Below are positions 27,301-40,100 of a stretch of DNA of 64,000 nucleotides, one piece after another. Numbering within the stretch: position 1 is the stretch's first letter; every line of letters starts with the position of its first letter. The notes beneath the pieces are model-generated. The model searched no databases. It saw only the letters and a program-made list of their open reading frames with translations, and was not told where the DNA came from. The stretch is from Hippasteria phrygiana (Eukaryota > Echinodermata > Asteroidea > Valvatida > Goniasteridae), in assembly GCA_037893225.1 (NCBI GenBank), contig JAZGUH010000373.1, positions 310,001-374,000 of the forward strand, in the 5' to 3' direction. Position numbers and translations under genes: made by a program.

Positions 27301-28290
27301 TTTATTGCTCCATGCATGTCAAATTCCCTGGGGTATGGACTTGCTTTACTCATTCATAATTGCATGAAATATCAACCAAATTCAGTAATTTTGACATGTA
27401 TGGATAGCTTAGATCTGGCGCTACATGTTGCAATTATCGGCGGCTTCTTAGAGTTAACACTTGTGGAGAAAATTCAAACCTCGCAATGTTTATTTTCTTT
27501 CCGGCCAACATCTGTGTGCATATTACCTTCTATTTATTGCTCCATGCATGTCAAATTCCCTGGGGTATGGACTTGCTTTACTCATTCATAATTGCATGAA
27601 ATATCAACCAAATTCAGTAATTTTGACATGTATGGATAACTTAGATCTGGCGCTACATGTTGCAATTATCGGCGGCTTCTTAGAGTTAAAACTTGTGGAG
27701 AAAATTCAAACCTCGCAATGTTCATTTTCTTTCCGGCCAACATCTGTGTACATGTTACCGTCTATTTATTGCTCCATGCCTGTCAAATTCCCTGGGGTAT
27801 GGACTTGCTTTATTCTTTCATAATTGCATGAAATATCAACCAAATGCAGTAATTTTGACATGTATGGATAGCTTAGATCTGGCGCTACATGTTGCAATCA
27901 TCGGCGGCTTCCTAGAGTTAAAACTTGTGGAGAAAATTCAAACCTCGCAATGTTTATTTTCTTTCCGGCCAATATCTGTGTGCATATTACCTTCTATTTA
28001 TTGCTCCATGCCTGTCAAATTCCCTGGGGTATGGACTTGCTCTACTCATTCATAATTGCATGAAATATCAACCAAATACAGTAATTTTGACATGTATGGA
28101 TAGCTTAGATCTGGCGCTACATGTTGCAATCATCGGCGGCTTCCTAGAGTTAAAACTTGTGGAGAAAATTCAAACCTCGCAATGTTTATTTTCTTTCCGG
28201 CCAACATCTGTGTACATGTTACCGTCTATTTATTGCTCCATGCATGTCAAATTCCCTGGGGTATGGACTTGCTTTACTCATTCATAATTG
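24347..28290 (+). repeat. 17-monomer HOR of domain II (3,944 bp)
   Basis: The order is H-L2-N1-H-Q-P-L1-NQ-P-L1-N2-S-J-R-U-V-W. Relative to the preceding 14-mer, three monomers (P-L1-N2, 26203-26898) are added after NQ, and S now carries 20A because it follows N2. This 17-mer is unrelated in order to the 3,940-bp 17-mer of domain I. Confidence 0.9.
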
Positions 28291-28986
28291 CATGAAATAT
28301 CAACCAAATTCAGTAATTTTGACATGTATGGATAGCTTAGATCTGGCGCTACATGTTGCAATTATCGGCGGCTTCTTAGAGTTAAAACTTGTGGAGAAAA
28401 TTCAAACCTCGCAATGTTTATTTTCTTTCCGGCCAACATCTGTGTACATGTTACCGTCTATTTATTGCTCCATGCATGTCAAATTTCCTGGGGTATGGAC
28501 TTGCTTTACTCATTCATAATTGCATGAAATATCAACCAAATTCAGTACTTTTGACATGTATGGATAGCTTAGATCTGGCGCTACATGTTGCAATTATCGG
28601 CGGCTTCTTAGAGTTAACACTTGTGGAGAAAATTCAAACCTCGCAATGTTTATTTTCTTTCCGGCCAACATCTGTGTACATGTTACCGTCTATTTATTGC
28701 TCCATGCATGTCAAATTCCCTGGGGTATGGACTTGCTTTACTCATTCATAATTGCATGAAATATCAACCAAATTCAGTAATTTTGACATGTATGCATAGC
28801 TTAGATCTGGCGCTACATGTTGCAATTATCGGCGGCTTCTTAGAGTTAACACTTGTGGAGAAAATTCAAACCTCGCAATGTGTATTTTCTTTCCGGCCAA
28901 CATCTGTGTGCATATTACCTTCTATTTATTGCTCCATGCCTGTCAAATTCCCTGGGGTATGGACTTGCTCTACTCATTCATAATTG

Positions 28987-29218
28987 CATGAAATATCAAC
29001 CAAATACAGTAATTTTGACATGTATGGATAGCTTAGATCTGTCGCTACATGTTGCAATCATCGGCGGCTTCCTAGAGTTAAAACTTGTGGAGAAAATTTA
29101 AACCTCGCAATGTTTATTTTCTTTCCGGCCAACATCTGTGTACATGTTACCGTCTATTTATTGCTCCATGCCTGTCAAATTCCCTGGGGTATGGACTTGC
29201 TTTACTCATTCATAATTG
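28987..29218 (+). repeat. Type X monomer with DraI site (first of ten 113T units)
   Basis: cp113 C to T changes attcaaac to atttaaac, making TTTAAA (29097-29102) and a stop codon in the monomer-length open frame. Units with 113T start at 28987, 31075, 32467, 37803, 39195, 40587, 42675, 47547, 49403 and 52651. Three haplotypes carry it: X (20A,56T), X2 (45A, from a U-type 5' part) and one with 20G from P (40587). All have 86C, 156A and 186C, so one mutation has spread on a common 3' segment joined to three different 5' parts. Confidence 0.9.
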
Positions 29219-30610
29219 CATGAAATATCAACCAAATTCAGTAATTTTGACATGTATGGATAGCTTAGATCTGGCGCTACATGTTGCAATTATCGGCGGC
29301 TTCTTAGAGTTAACACTTGTGGAGAAAATTCAAACCTCGCAATGTTTATTTTCTTTCCGGCCAACATCTGTGTGCAGATTACCGTCTATTTATTGCTCCA
29401 TGCATGTCAAATTCCCTGGGGTATGGACTTGCTTTACTCATTCATAATTGCATGAAATATCAACCAAATGCAGTAATTTTGACATGTATGGATAGCTTAG
29501 ATCTGGCGCTACATGTTGCAATCATCGGCGGCTTCCTAGAGTTAAAACTTGTGGAGAAAATTCAAACCTCGCAATGTTTATTTTCTTTCCGGCCACCATC
29601 TGTGTGCAGATTACCTTTTATGTATTGCTCCATGCCTGTCAAATTCCCTGGGGTATGGACTTGCTTTACTCATTCATAATTGCATGAAATATCAACCGAA
29701 TTCAGTACTTTTGACATGTATGGATAGCTTAGATCTGGCGCTACATGTTGCAATTATCGGCGGCTTCTTAGAGTTAACACTTGTGGAGAAAATTCAAACC
29801 TCGCAATGTTTATTTTCTTTCCGGCCAACATCTGTGTACATGTTACCGTCTATTTATTGCTCCATGCATGTCAAATTCCCTGGGGTATGGACTTGCTTTA
29901 CTCATTCATAATTGCATGAAATATCAACCAAATTCAGTAATTTTGACATGTATGGATAGCTTAGATCTGGCGCTACATGTTGCAATTATCGGCGGCTTCT
30001 TAGAGTTAACACTTGTGGAGAAAATTCAAACCTCGCAATGTTTATTTTCTTTCCGGCCAACATCTGTGTGCATATTACCTTCTATTTATTGCTCCATGCA
30101 TGTCAAATTCCCTGGGGTATGGACTTGCTTTACTCATTCATAATTGCATGAAATATCAACCAAATTCAGTAATTTTGACATGTATGGATAGCTTAGATCT
30201 GGCGCTACAGGTTGCAATTATCGGCGGCTTCTTAGAGTTAACACTTGTGGAGAAAATTCAAACCTCGCAATGTTTATTTTCTTTCCGGCCAACATCTGTG
30301 TACATGTTACCGTCTATTTATTGCTCCATGCATGTCAAATTCCCTGGGGTATGGACTTGCTTTACTCATTCATAATTGCATGAAATATCAACCAAATGCA
30401 GTAATTTTGACATGTATGGATAGCTTAGATCTGGCGCTACATGTTGCAATCATCGGCGGCTTCCTAGAGTTAAAACTTGTGGAGAAAATTCAAACCTCGC
30501 AATGTTTATTTTCTTTCCGGCCACCATCTGTGTGCAGATTACCTTTTATGTATTGCTCCATGCCTGTCAAATTCCCTGGGGTATGGACTTGCTTTACTCA
30601 TTCATAATTG

Positions 30611-33394
30611 CATGAAATATCAACCGAATTCAGTACTTTTGACATGTATGGATAGCTTAGATCTGGCGCTACATGTTGCAATTATCGGCGGCTTCTTAGA
30701 GTTAACACTTGTGGAGAAAATTCAAACCTCGCAATGTTTATTTTCTTTCCGGCCAACATCTGTGTACATGTTACCGTCTATTTATTGCTCCATGCATGTC
30801 AAATTCCCTGGGGTATGGACTTGCTTTACTCATTCATAATTGCATGAAATATCAACCAAATTCAGTAATTTTGACATGTATGGATAGCTTAGATCTGGCG
30901 CTACATGTTGCAATTATCGGCGGCTTCTTAGAGTTAACACTTGTGGAGAAAATTCAAACCTCGCAATGTTTATTTTCTTTCCGGCCAACATCTGTGTGCA
31001 TATTACCTTCTATTTATTGCTCCATGCATGTCAAATTCCCTGGGGTATGGACTTGCTTTACTCATTCATAATTGCATGAAATATCAACCAAATTCAGTAA
31101 TTTTGACATGTATGGATAACTTAGATCTGGCGCTACATGTTGCAATTATCGGCGGCTTCCTAGAGTTAAAACTTGTGGAGAAAATTTAAACCTCGCAATG
31201 TTTATTTTCTTTCCGGCCAACATCTGTGTACATGTTACCGTCTATTTATTGCTCCATGCCTGTCAAATTCCCTGGGGTATGGACTTGCTTTACTCATTCA
31301 TAATTGCATGAAATATCAACCAAATTCAGTAATTTTGACATGTATGGATAGCTTAGATCTGGCGCTACATGTTGCAATTATCGGCGGCTTCTTAGAGTTA
31401 ACACTTGTGGAGAAAATTCAAACCTCGCAATGTTTATTTTCTTCCCGGCCACCATCTGTGTGCAGATTACCTTTTATTTATTGCTCCATGCCTGTCAAAT
31501 TCCCTGGGGTATGGACTTGCTTTACTCATTCATAATTGCATGAAATATCAACCAAATTCAGTAATTTTGACATGTATGGATAGCTTAGATCTGGCGCTAC
31601 ATGTTGCAATTATCGGCGGCTTCTTAGAGTTAAAACTTGTGGAGAAAATTCAAACCTCGCAATGTTTATTTTCTTTCCGGCCAACATCTGTGTACATGTT
31701 ACCGTCTATTTATTGCTCCATGCATGTCAAATTCCCTGGGGTATGGACTTGCTTTACTCATTCATAATTGCATGAAATATCAACCAAATTCAGTAATTTT
31801 GACATGTATGGATAGCTTAGATCTGGCGCTACAGGTTGCAATTATCGGCGGCTTCTTAGAGTTAACACTTGTGGAGAAAATTCAAACCTCGCAATGTTTA
31901 TTTTCTTTCCGGCCACCATCTGTGTGCAGATTACCTTTTATGTATTGCTCCATGCCTGTCAAATTCCCTGGGGTATGGACTTGCTTTACTCATTCATAAT
32001 TGCATGAAATATCAACCGAATTCAGTACTTTTGACATGTATGGATAGCTTAGATCTGGCGCTACATGTTGCAATTATCGGCGGCTTCTTAGAGTTAACAC
32101 TTGTGGAGAAAATTCAAACCTCGCAATGTTTATTTTCTTTCCGGCCAACATCTGTGTACATGTTACCGTCTATTTATTGCTCCATGCATGTCAAATTCCC
32201 TGGGGTATGGACTTGCTTTACTCATTCATAATTGCATGAAATATCAACCAAATTCAGTAATTTTGACATGTATGGATAGCTTAGATCTGGCGCTACATGT
32301 TGCAATTATCGGCGGCTTCTTAGAGTTAACACTTGTGGAGAAAATTCAAACCTCGCAATGTTTATTTTCTTTCCGGCCAACATCTGTGTGCATATTACCT
32401 TCTATTTATTGCTCCATGCATGTCAAATTCCCTGGGGTATGGACTTGCTTTACTCATTCATAATTGCATGAAATATCAACCAAATTCAGTAATTTTGACA
32501 TGTATGGATAACTTAGATCTGGCGCTACATGTTGCAATTATCGGCGGCTTCCTAGAGTTAAAACTTGTGGAGAAAATTTAAACCTCGCAATGTTTATTTT
32601 CTTTCCGGCCAACATCTGTGTACATGTTACCGTCTATTTATTGCTCCATGCCTGTCAAATTCCCTGGGGTATGGACTTGCTTTACTCATTCATAATTGCA
32701 TGAAATATCAACCAAATTCAGTAATTTTGACATGTATGGATAGCTTAGATCTGGCGCTACATGTTGCAATTATCGGCGGCTTCTTAGAGTTAACACTTGT
32801 GGAGAAAATTCAAACCTCGCAATGTTTATTTTCTTCCCGGCCACCATCTGTGTGCAGATTACCTTTTATTTATTGCTCCATGCCTGTCAAATTCCCTGGG
32901 GTATGGACTTGCTTTACTCATTCATAATTGCATGAAATATCAACCAAATTCAGTAATTTTGACATGTATGGATAGCTTAGATCTGGCGCTACATGTTGCA
33001 ATTATCGGCGGCTTCTTAGAGTTAAAACTTGTGGAGAAAATTCAAACCTCGCAATGTTTATTTTCTTTCCGGCCAACATCTGTGTACATGTTACCGTCTA
33101 TTTATTGCTCCATGCATGTCAAATTCCCTGGGGTATGGACTTGCTTTACTCATTCATAATTGCATGAAATATCAACCAAATTCAGTAATTTTGACATGTA
33201 TGGATAGCTTAGATCTGGCGCTACAGGTTGCAATTATCGGCGGCTTCTTAGAGTTAACACTTGTGGAGAAAATTCAAACCTCGCAATGTTTATTTTCTTT
33301 CCGGCCAACATCTGTGTACATGTTACCGTCTATTTATTGCTCCATGCATGTCAAATTCCCTGGGGTATGGACTTGCTTTACTCATTCATAATTG
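30611..33394 (+). repeat. Tandem pair of 6-mers L1-R-X2-D-H-Q (2 x 1,392 bp)
   Basis: Copy 1 is 30611-32002 and copy 2 is 32003-33394. The sixth monomer of copy 1 (31771) is a Q/P mosaic: 64G and 96C of Q, then 146C, 159G and 172G of P. The sixth monomer of copy 2 (33163) is plain Q. The mosaic unit marks the crossover that made the pair, since in the parent order Q is followed by P-L1. Confidence 0.88.
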
Positions 33395-36300
33395 CATGAA
33401 ATATCAACCAAATTCAGTACTTTTGACATGTATGGATAGCTTAGATCTGGCGCTACATGTTGCAATTATCGGCGGCTTCTTAGAGTTAACACTTGTGGAG
33501 AAAATTCAAACCTCGCAATGTTTATTTTCTTTCCGGCCAACATCTGTGTACATGTTACCGTCTATTTATTGCTCCATGCATGTCAAATTCCCTGGGGTAT
33601 GGACTTGCTTTACTCATTCATAATTGCATGAAATATCAACCAAATTCAGTAATTTTGACATGTATGCATAGCTTAGATCTGGCGCTACATGTTGCAATTA
33701 TCGGCGGCTTCTTAGAGTTAACACTTGTGGAGAAAATTCAAACCTCGCAATGTGTATTTTCTTTCCGGCCAACATCTGTGTGCATATTACCTTCTATTTA
33801 TTGCTCCATGCCTGTCAAATTCCCTGGGGTATGGACTTGCTTTACTCATTCATAATTGCATGAAATATCAACCAAATTCAGTAATTTTGACATGTATGGA
33901 TAGCTTAGATCTGGCGCTACATGTTGCAATTATCGGCGGCTTCTTAGAGTTAAAACTTGTGGAGAAAATTCAAACCTCGCAATGTTTATTTTCTTTCCGG
34001 CCAACATCTGTGTACATGTTACCGTCTATTTATTGCTCCATGCATGTCAAATTCCCTGGGGTATGGACTTGCTTTACTCATTCATAATTGCATGAAATAT
34101 CAACCAAATTCAGTAATTTTGACATGTATGGATAGCTTAGATCTGGCGCTACAGGTTGCAATTATCGGCGGCTTCTTAGAGTTAACACTTGTGGAGAAAA
34201 TTCAAACCTCGCAATGTTTATTTTCTTTCCGGCCAACATCTGTGTACATGTTACCGTCTATTTATTGCTCCATGCATGTCAAATTCCCTGGGGTATGGAC
34301 TTGCTTTACTCATTCATAATTGCATGAAATATCAACCAAATGCAGTAATTTTGACATGTATGGATAGCTTAGATCTGGCGCTACATGTTGCAATCATCGG
34401 CGGCTTCCTAGAGTTAAAACTTGTGGAGAAAATTCAAACCTCGCAATGTTTATTTTCTTTCCGGCCACCATCTGTGTGCAGATTACCTTTTATGTATTGC
34501 TCCATGCCTGTCAAATTCCCTGGGGTATGGACTTGCTTTACTCATTCATAATTGCATGAAATATCAACCGAATTCAGTACTTTTGACATGTATGGATAGC
34601 TTAGATCTGGCGCTACATGTTGCAATTATCGGCGGCTTCTTAGAGTTAACACTTGTGGAGAAAATTCAAACCTCGCAATGTTTATTTTCTTTCCGGCCAA
34701 CATCTGTGTACATGTTACCGTCTATTTATTGCTCTATGCATGTCAAATTCCCTGGGGTATGGACTTGCTTTACTCATTCATAATTGCATGAAATATCAAC
34801 CAAATTCAGTAATTTTGACATGTATGCATAGCTTAGATCTGGCGCTACAGGTTGCAATTATCGGCGGCTTCTTAGAGTTAACACTTGTGGAGAAAATTCA
34901 AACCTCGCAATGTTTATTTTCTTTCCGGCCAACATCTGTGTACATGTTACCGTCTATTTATTGCTCCATGCATGTCAAATTCCCTGGGGTATGGACTTGC
35001 TTTACTCATTCATAATTGCATGAAATATCAACCAAATGCAGTAATTTTGACATGTATGGATAGCTTAGATCTGGCGCTACATGTTGCAATTATCGGCGGC
35101 TTCCTAGAGTTAAAACTTGTGGAGAAAATTCAAACCTCGCAATGTTTATTTTCTTTCCGGCCACCATCTGTGTGCAGATTACCTTTTATGTATTGCTCCA
35201 TGCCTGTCAAATTCCCTGGGGTATGGACTTGCTTTACTCATTCATAATTGCATGAAATATCAACCGAATTCAGTACTTTTGACATGTATGGATAGCTTAG
35301 ATCTGGCGCTACATGTTGCAATTATCGGCGGCTTCTTAGAGTTAACACTTGTGGAGAAAATTCAAACCTCGCAATGTTTATTTTCTTTCCGGCCAACATC
35401 TGTGTACATGTTACCGTCTATTTATTGCTCCATGCATGTCAAATTCCCTGGGGTATGGACTTGCTTTACTCATTCATAATTGCATGAAATATCAACCAAA
35501 TTCAGTAATTTTGACATGTATGCATAGCTTAGATCTGGCGCTACATGTTGCAATTATCGGCGGCTTCTTAGAGTTAACACTTGTGGAGAAAATTCAAACC
35601 TCGCAATGTGTATTTTCTTTCCGGCCAACATCTGTGTGCATATTACCTTCTATTTATTGCTCCATGCCTGTCAAATTCCCTGGGGTATGGACTTGCTCTA
35701 CTCATTCATAATTGCATGAAATATCAACCAAATACAGTAATTTTGACATGTATGGATAGCTTAGATCTGTCGCTACATGTTGCAATCATCGGCGGCTTCC
35801 TAGAGTTAAAACTTGTGGAGAAAATTCAAACCTCGCAATGTTTATTTTCTTTCCGGCCAACATCTGTGTACATGTTACCGTCTATTTATTGCTCCATGCA
35901 TGTCAAATTCCCTGGGGTATGGACTTGCTTTACTCATTTATAATTGCATGAAATATCAACCAAATTCAGTAATTTTGACATGTATGGATAGCTTAGATCT
36001 GGCGCTACATGTTGCAATTATCGGCGGCTTCTTAGAGTTAACACTTGTGGAGAAAATTCAAACCTCGCAATGTTTATTTTCTTTCCGGCCAACATCTGTG
36101 TACATGTTACCGTCTATTTATTGCTCCATGCATGTCAAATTCCCTGGGGTATGGACTTGCTTTACTCATTCATAATTGCATGAAATATCAACCAAATTCA
36201 GTAATTTTGACATGTATGGATAGCTTAGATCTGGCGCTACATGTTGCAATTATCGGCGGCTTCTTAGAGTTAACACTTGTGGAGAAAATTCAAACCTCGC

Positions 36301-37106
36301 AATGTTTATTTTCTTTCCGGCCAACATCTGTGTGCATATTACCTTCTATTTATTGCTCCATGCATGTCAAATTCCCTGGGGTATGGACTTGCTTTACTCA
36401 TTCATAATTGCATGAAATATCAACCAAATTCAGTAATTTTGACATGTATGGATAACTTAGATCTGGCGCTACATGTTGCAATTATCGGCGGCTTCTTAGA
36501 GTTAAAACTTGTGGAGAAAATTCAAACCTCGCAATGTTCATTTTCTTTCCGGCCAACATCTGTGTACATGTTACCGTCTATTTATTGATCCATGCCTGTC
36601 AAATTCCCTGGGGTATGGACTTGCTTTATTCTTTCATAATTGCATGAAATATCAACCAAATGCAGTAATTTTGACATGTATGGATAGCTTAGATCTGGCG
36701 CTACATGTTGCAATCATCGGCGGCTTCCTAGAGTTAAAACTTGTGGAGAAAATTCAAACCTAGCAATGTTTATTTTCTTTCCGGCCAATATCTGTGTGCA
36801 TATTACCTTCTATTTATTGCTCCATGCCTGTCAAATTCCCTTGGGTATGGACTTGCTCTACTCATTCATAATTGCATGAAATATCAACCAAATACAGTAA
36901 TTTTGACATGTATGGATAGCTTAGATCTGGCGCTACATGTTGCAATCATCGGCGGCTTCCTAGAGTTAAAACTTGTGGAGAAAATTCAAACCTCGCAATG
37001 TTTATTTTCTTTCCGGCCAACATCTGTGTACATGTTACCGTCTATTTATTGCTCCATGCATGTCAAATTCCCTGGGGTATGGACTTGCTTTACTCATTCA
37101 TAATTG

Positions 37107-40100
37107 CATGAAATATCAACCAAATTCAGTAATTTTGACATGTATGGATAGCTTAGATCTGGCGCTACATGTTGCAATTATCGGCGGCTTCTTAGAGTTA
37201 AAACTTGTGGAGAAAATTCAAACCTCGCAATGTTTATTTTCTTTCCGGCCAACATCTGTGTACATGTTACCGTCTATTTATTGCTCCATGCATGTCAAAT
37301 TCCCTGGGGTATGGACTTGCTTTACTCATTCATAATTGCATGAAATATCAACCAAATTCAGTACTTTTGACATGTATGGATAGCTTAGATCTGGCGCTAC
37401 ATGTTGCAATTATCGGCGGCTTCTTAGAGTTAACACTTGTGGAGAAAATTCAAACCTCGCAATGTTTATTTTCTTTCCGGCCAACATCTGTGTACATGTT
37501 ACCGTCTATTTATTGCTCCATGCATGTCAAATTCCCTGGGGTATGGACTTGCTTTACTCATTCATAATTGCATGAAATATCAACCAAATTCAGTAATTTT
37601 GACATGTATGCATAGCTTAGATCTGGCGCTACATGTTGCAATTATCGGCGGCTTCTTAGAGTTAACACTTGTGGAGAAAATTCAAACCTCGCAATGTGTA
37701 TTTTCTTTCCGGCCAACATCTGTGTGCATATTACCTTCTATTTATTGCTCCATGCCTGTCAAATTCCCTGGGGTATGGACTTGCTCTACTCATTCATAAT
37801 TGCATGAAATATCAACCAAATACAGTAATTTTGACATGTATGGATAGCTTAGATCTGTCGCTACATGTTGCAATCATCGGCGGCTTCCTAGAGTTAAAAC
37901 TTGTGGAGAAAATTTAAACCTCGCAATGTTTATTTTCTTTCCGGCCAACATCTGTGTACATGTTACCGTCTATTTATTGCTCCATGCCTGTCAAATTCCC
38001 TGGGGTATGGACTTGCTTTACTCATTCATAATTGCATGAAATATCAACCAAATTCAGTAATTTTGACATGTATGGATAGCTTAGATCTGGCGCTACATGT
38101 TGCAATTATCGGCGGCTTCTTAGAGTTAACACTTGTGGAGAAAATTCAAACCTCGCAATGTTTATTTTCTTTCCGGCCAACATCTGTGTGCAGATTACCG
38201 TCTATTTATTGCTCCATGCATGTCAAATTCCCTGGGGTATGGACTTGCTTTACTCATTCATAATTGCATGAAATATCAACCAAATGCAGTAATTTTGACA
38301 TGTATGGATAGCTTAGATCTGGCGCTACATGTTGCAATCATCGGCGGCTTCCTAGAGTTAAAACTTGTGGAGAAAATTCAAACCTCGCAATGTTTATTTT
38401 CTTTCCGGCCACCATCTGTGTGCAGATTACCTTTTATGTATTGCTCCATGCCTGTCAAATTCCCTGGGGTATGGACTTGCTTTACTCATTCATAATTGCA
38501 TGAAATATCAACCGAATTCAGTACTTTTGACATGTATGGATAGCTTAGATCTGGCGCTACATGTTGCAATTATCGGCGGCTTCTTAGAGTTAACACTTGT
38601 GGAGAAAATTCAAACCTCGCAATGTTTATTTTCTTTCCGGCCAACATCTGTGTACATGTTACCGTCTATTTATTGCTCCATGCATGTCAAATTCCCTGGG
38701 GTATGGACTTGCTTTACTCATTCATAATTGCATGAAATATCAACCAAATTCAGTAATTTTGACATGTATGGATAGCTTAGATCTGGCGCTACATGTTGCA
38801 ATTATCGGCGGCTTCTTAGAGTTAACACTTGTGGAGAAAATTCAAACCTCGCAATGTTTATTTTCTTTCCGGCCAACATCTGTGTGCATATTACCTTCTA
38901 TTTATTGCTCCATGCATGTCAAATTCCCTGGGGTATGGACTTGCTTTACTCATTCATAATTGCATGAAATATCAACCAAATTCAGTAATTTTGACATGTA
39001 TGGATAGCTTAGATCTGGCGCTACAGGTTGCAATTATCGGCGGCTTCTTAGAGTTAACACTTGTGGAGAAAATTCAAACCTCGCAATGTTTATTTTCTTT
39101 CCGGCCAACATCTGTGTACATGTTACCGTCTATTTATTGCTCCATGCCTGTCAAATTCCCTGGGGTATGGACTTGCTTTACTCATTCATAATTGCATGAA
39201 ATATCAACCAAATACAGTAATTTTGACATGTATGGATAGCTTAGATCTGTCGCTACATGTTGCAATCATCGGCGGCTTCCTAGAGTTAAAACTTGTGGAG
39301 AAAATTTAAACCTCGCAATGTTTATTTTCTTTCCGGCCAACATCTGTGTACATGTTACCGTCTATTTATTGCTCCATGCCTGTCAAATTCCCTGGGGTAT
39401 GGACTTGCTTTACTCATTCATAATTGCATGAAATATCAACCAAATTCAGTAATTTTGACATGTATGGATAGCTTAGATCTGGCGCTACATGTTGCAATTA
39501 TCGGCGGCTTCTTAGAGTTAACACTTGTGGAGAAAATTCAAACCTCGCAATGTTTATTTTCTTTCCGGCCAACATCTGTGTGCAGATTACCGTCTATTTA
39601 TTGCTCCATGCATGTCAAATTCCCTGGGGTATGGACTTGCTTTACTCATTCATAATTGCATGAAATATCAACCAAATGCAGTAATTTTGACATGTATGGA
39701 TAGCTTAGATCTGGCGCTACATGTTGCAATCATCGGCGGCTTCCTAGAGTTAAAACTTGTGGAGAAAATTCAAACCTCGCAATGTTTATTTTCTTTCCGG
39801 CCACCATCTGTGTGCAGATTACCTTTTATGTATTGCTCCATGCCTGTCAAATTCCCTGGGGTATGGACTTGCTTTACTCATTCATAATTGCATGAAATAT
39901 CAACCGAATTCAGTACTTTTGACATGTATGGATAGCTTAGATCTGGCGCTACATGTTGCAATTATCGGCGGCTTCTTAGAGTTAACACTTGTGGAGAAAA
40001 TTCAAACCTCGCAATGTTTATTTTCTTTCCGGCCAACATCTGTGTACATGTTACCGTCTATTTATTGCTCCATGCATGTCAAATTCCCTGGGGTATGGAC

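Larger units (their letters stand above)
28291..37106 (+). repeat. Mega-repeat 1: 38 monomers (8,816 bp)
   Basis: The order is H-L2-N2-X-Y-P-L1-R-Q-P-L1-R-X2-D-H-(Q/P)-L1-R-X2-D-H-Q-L2-N1-H-Q-P-L1-NQ-P-L1-N2-S-J-R-U*-V-W. The last 16 monomers match the end of the preceding 17-mer, while the first part brings in the new types X, X2 and Y and the domain I type D. U* (36411) has cp178 C to A at base 36588, a mark shared with mega-repeat 2. V at 36643 has two private changes, cp120 C to A (36762) and cp200 G to T (36842). Other private changes are at 28486 (cp196) and 34735 (cp181). Confidence 0.87.
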
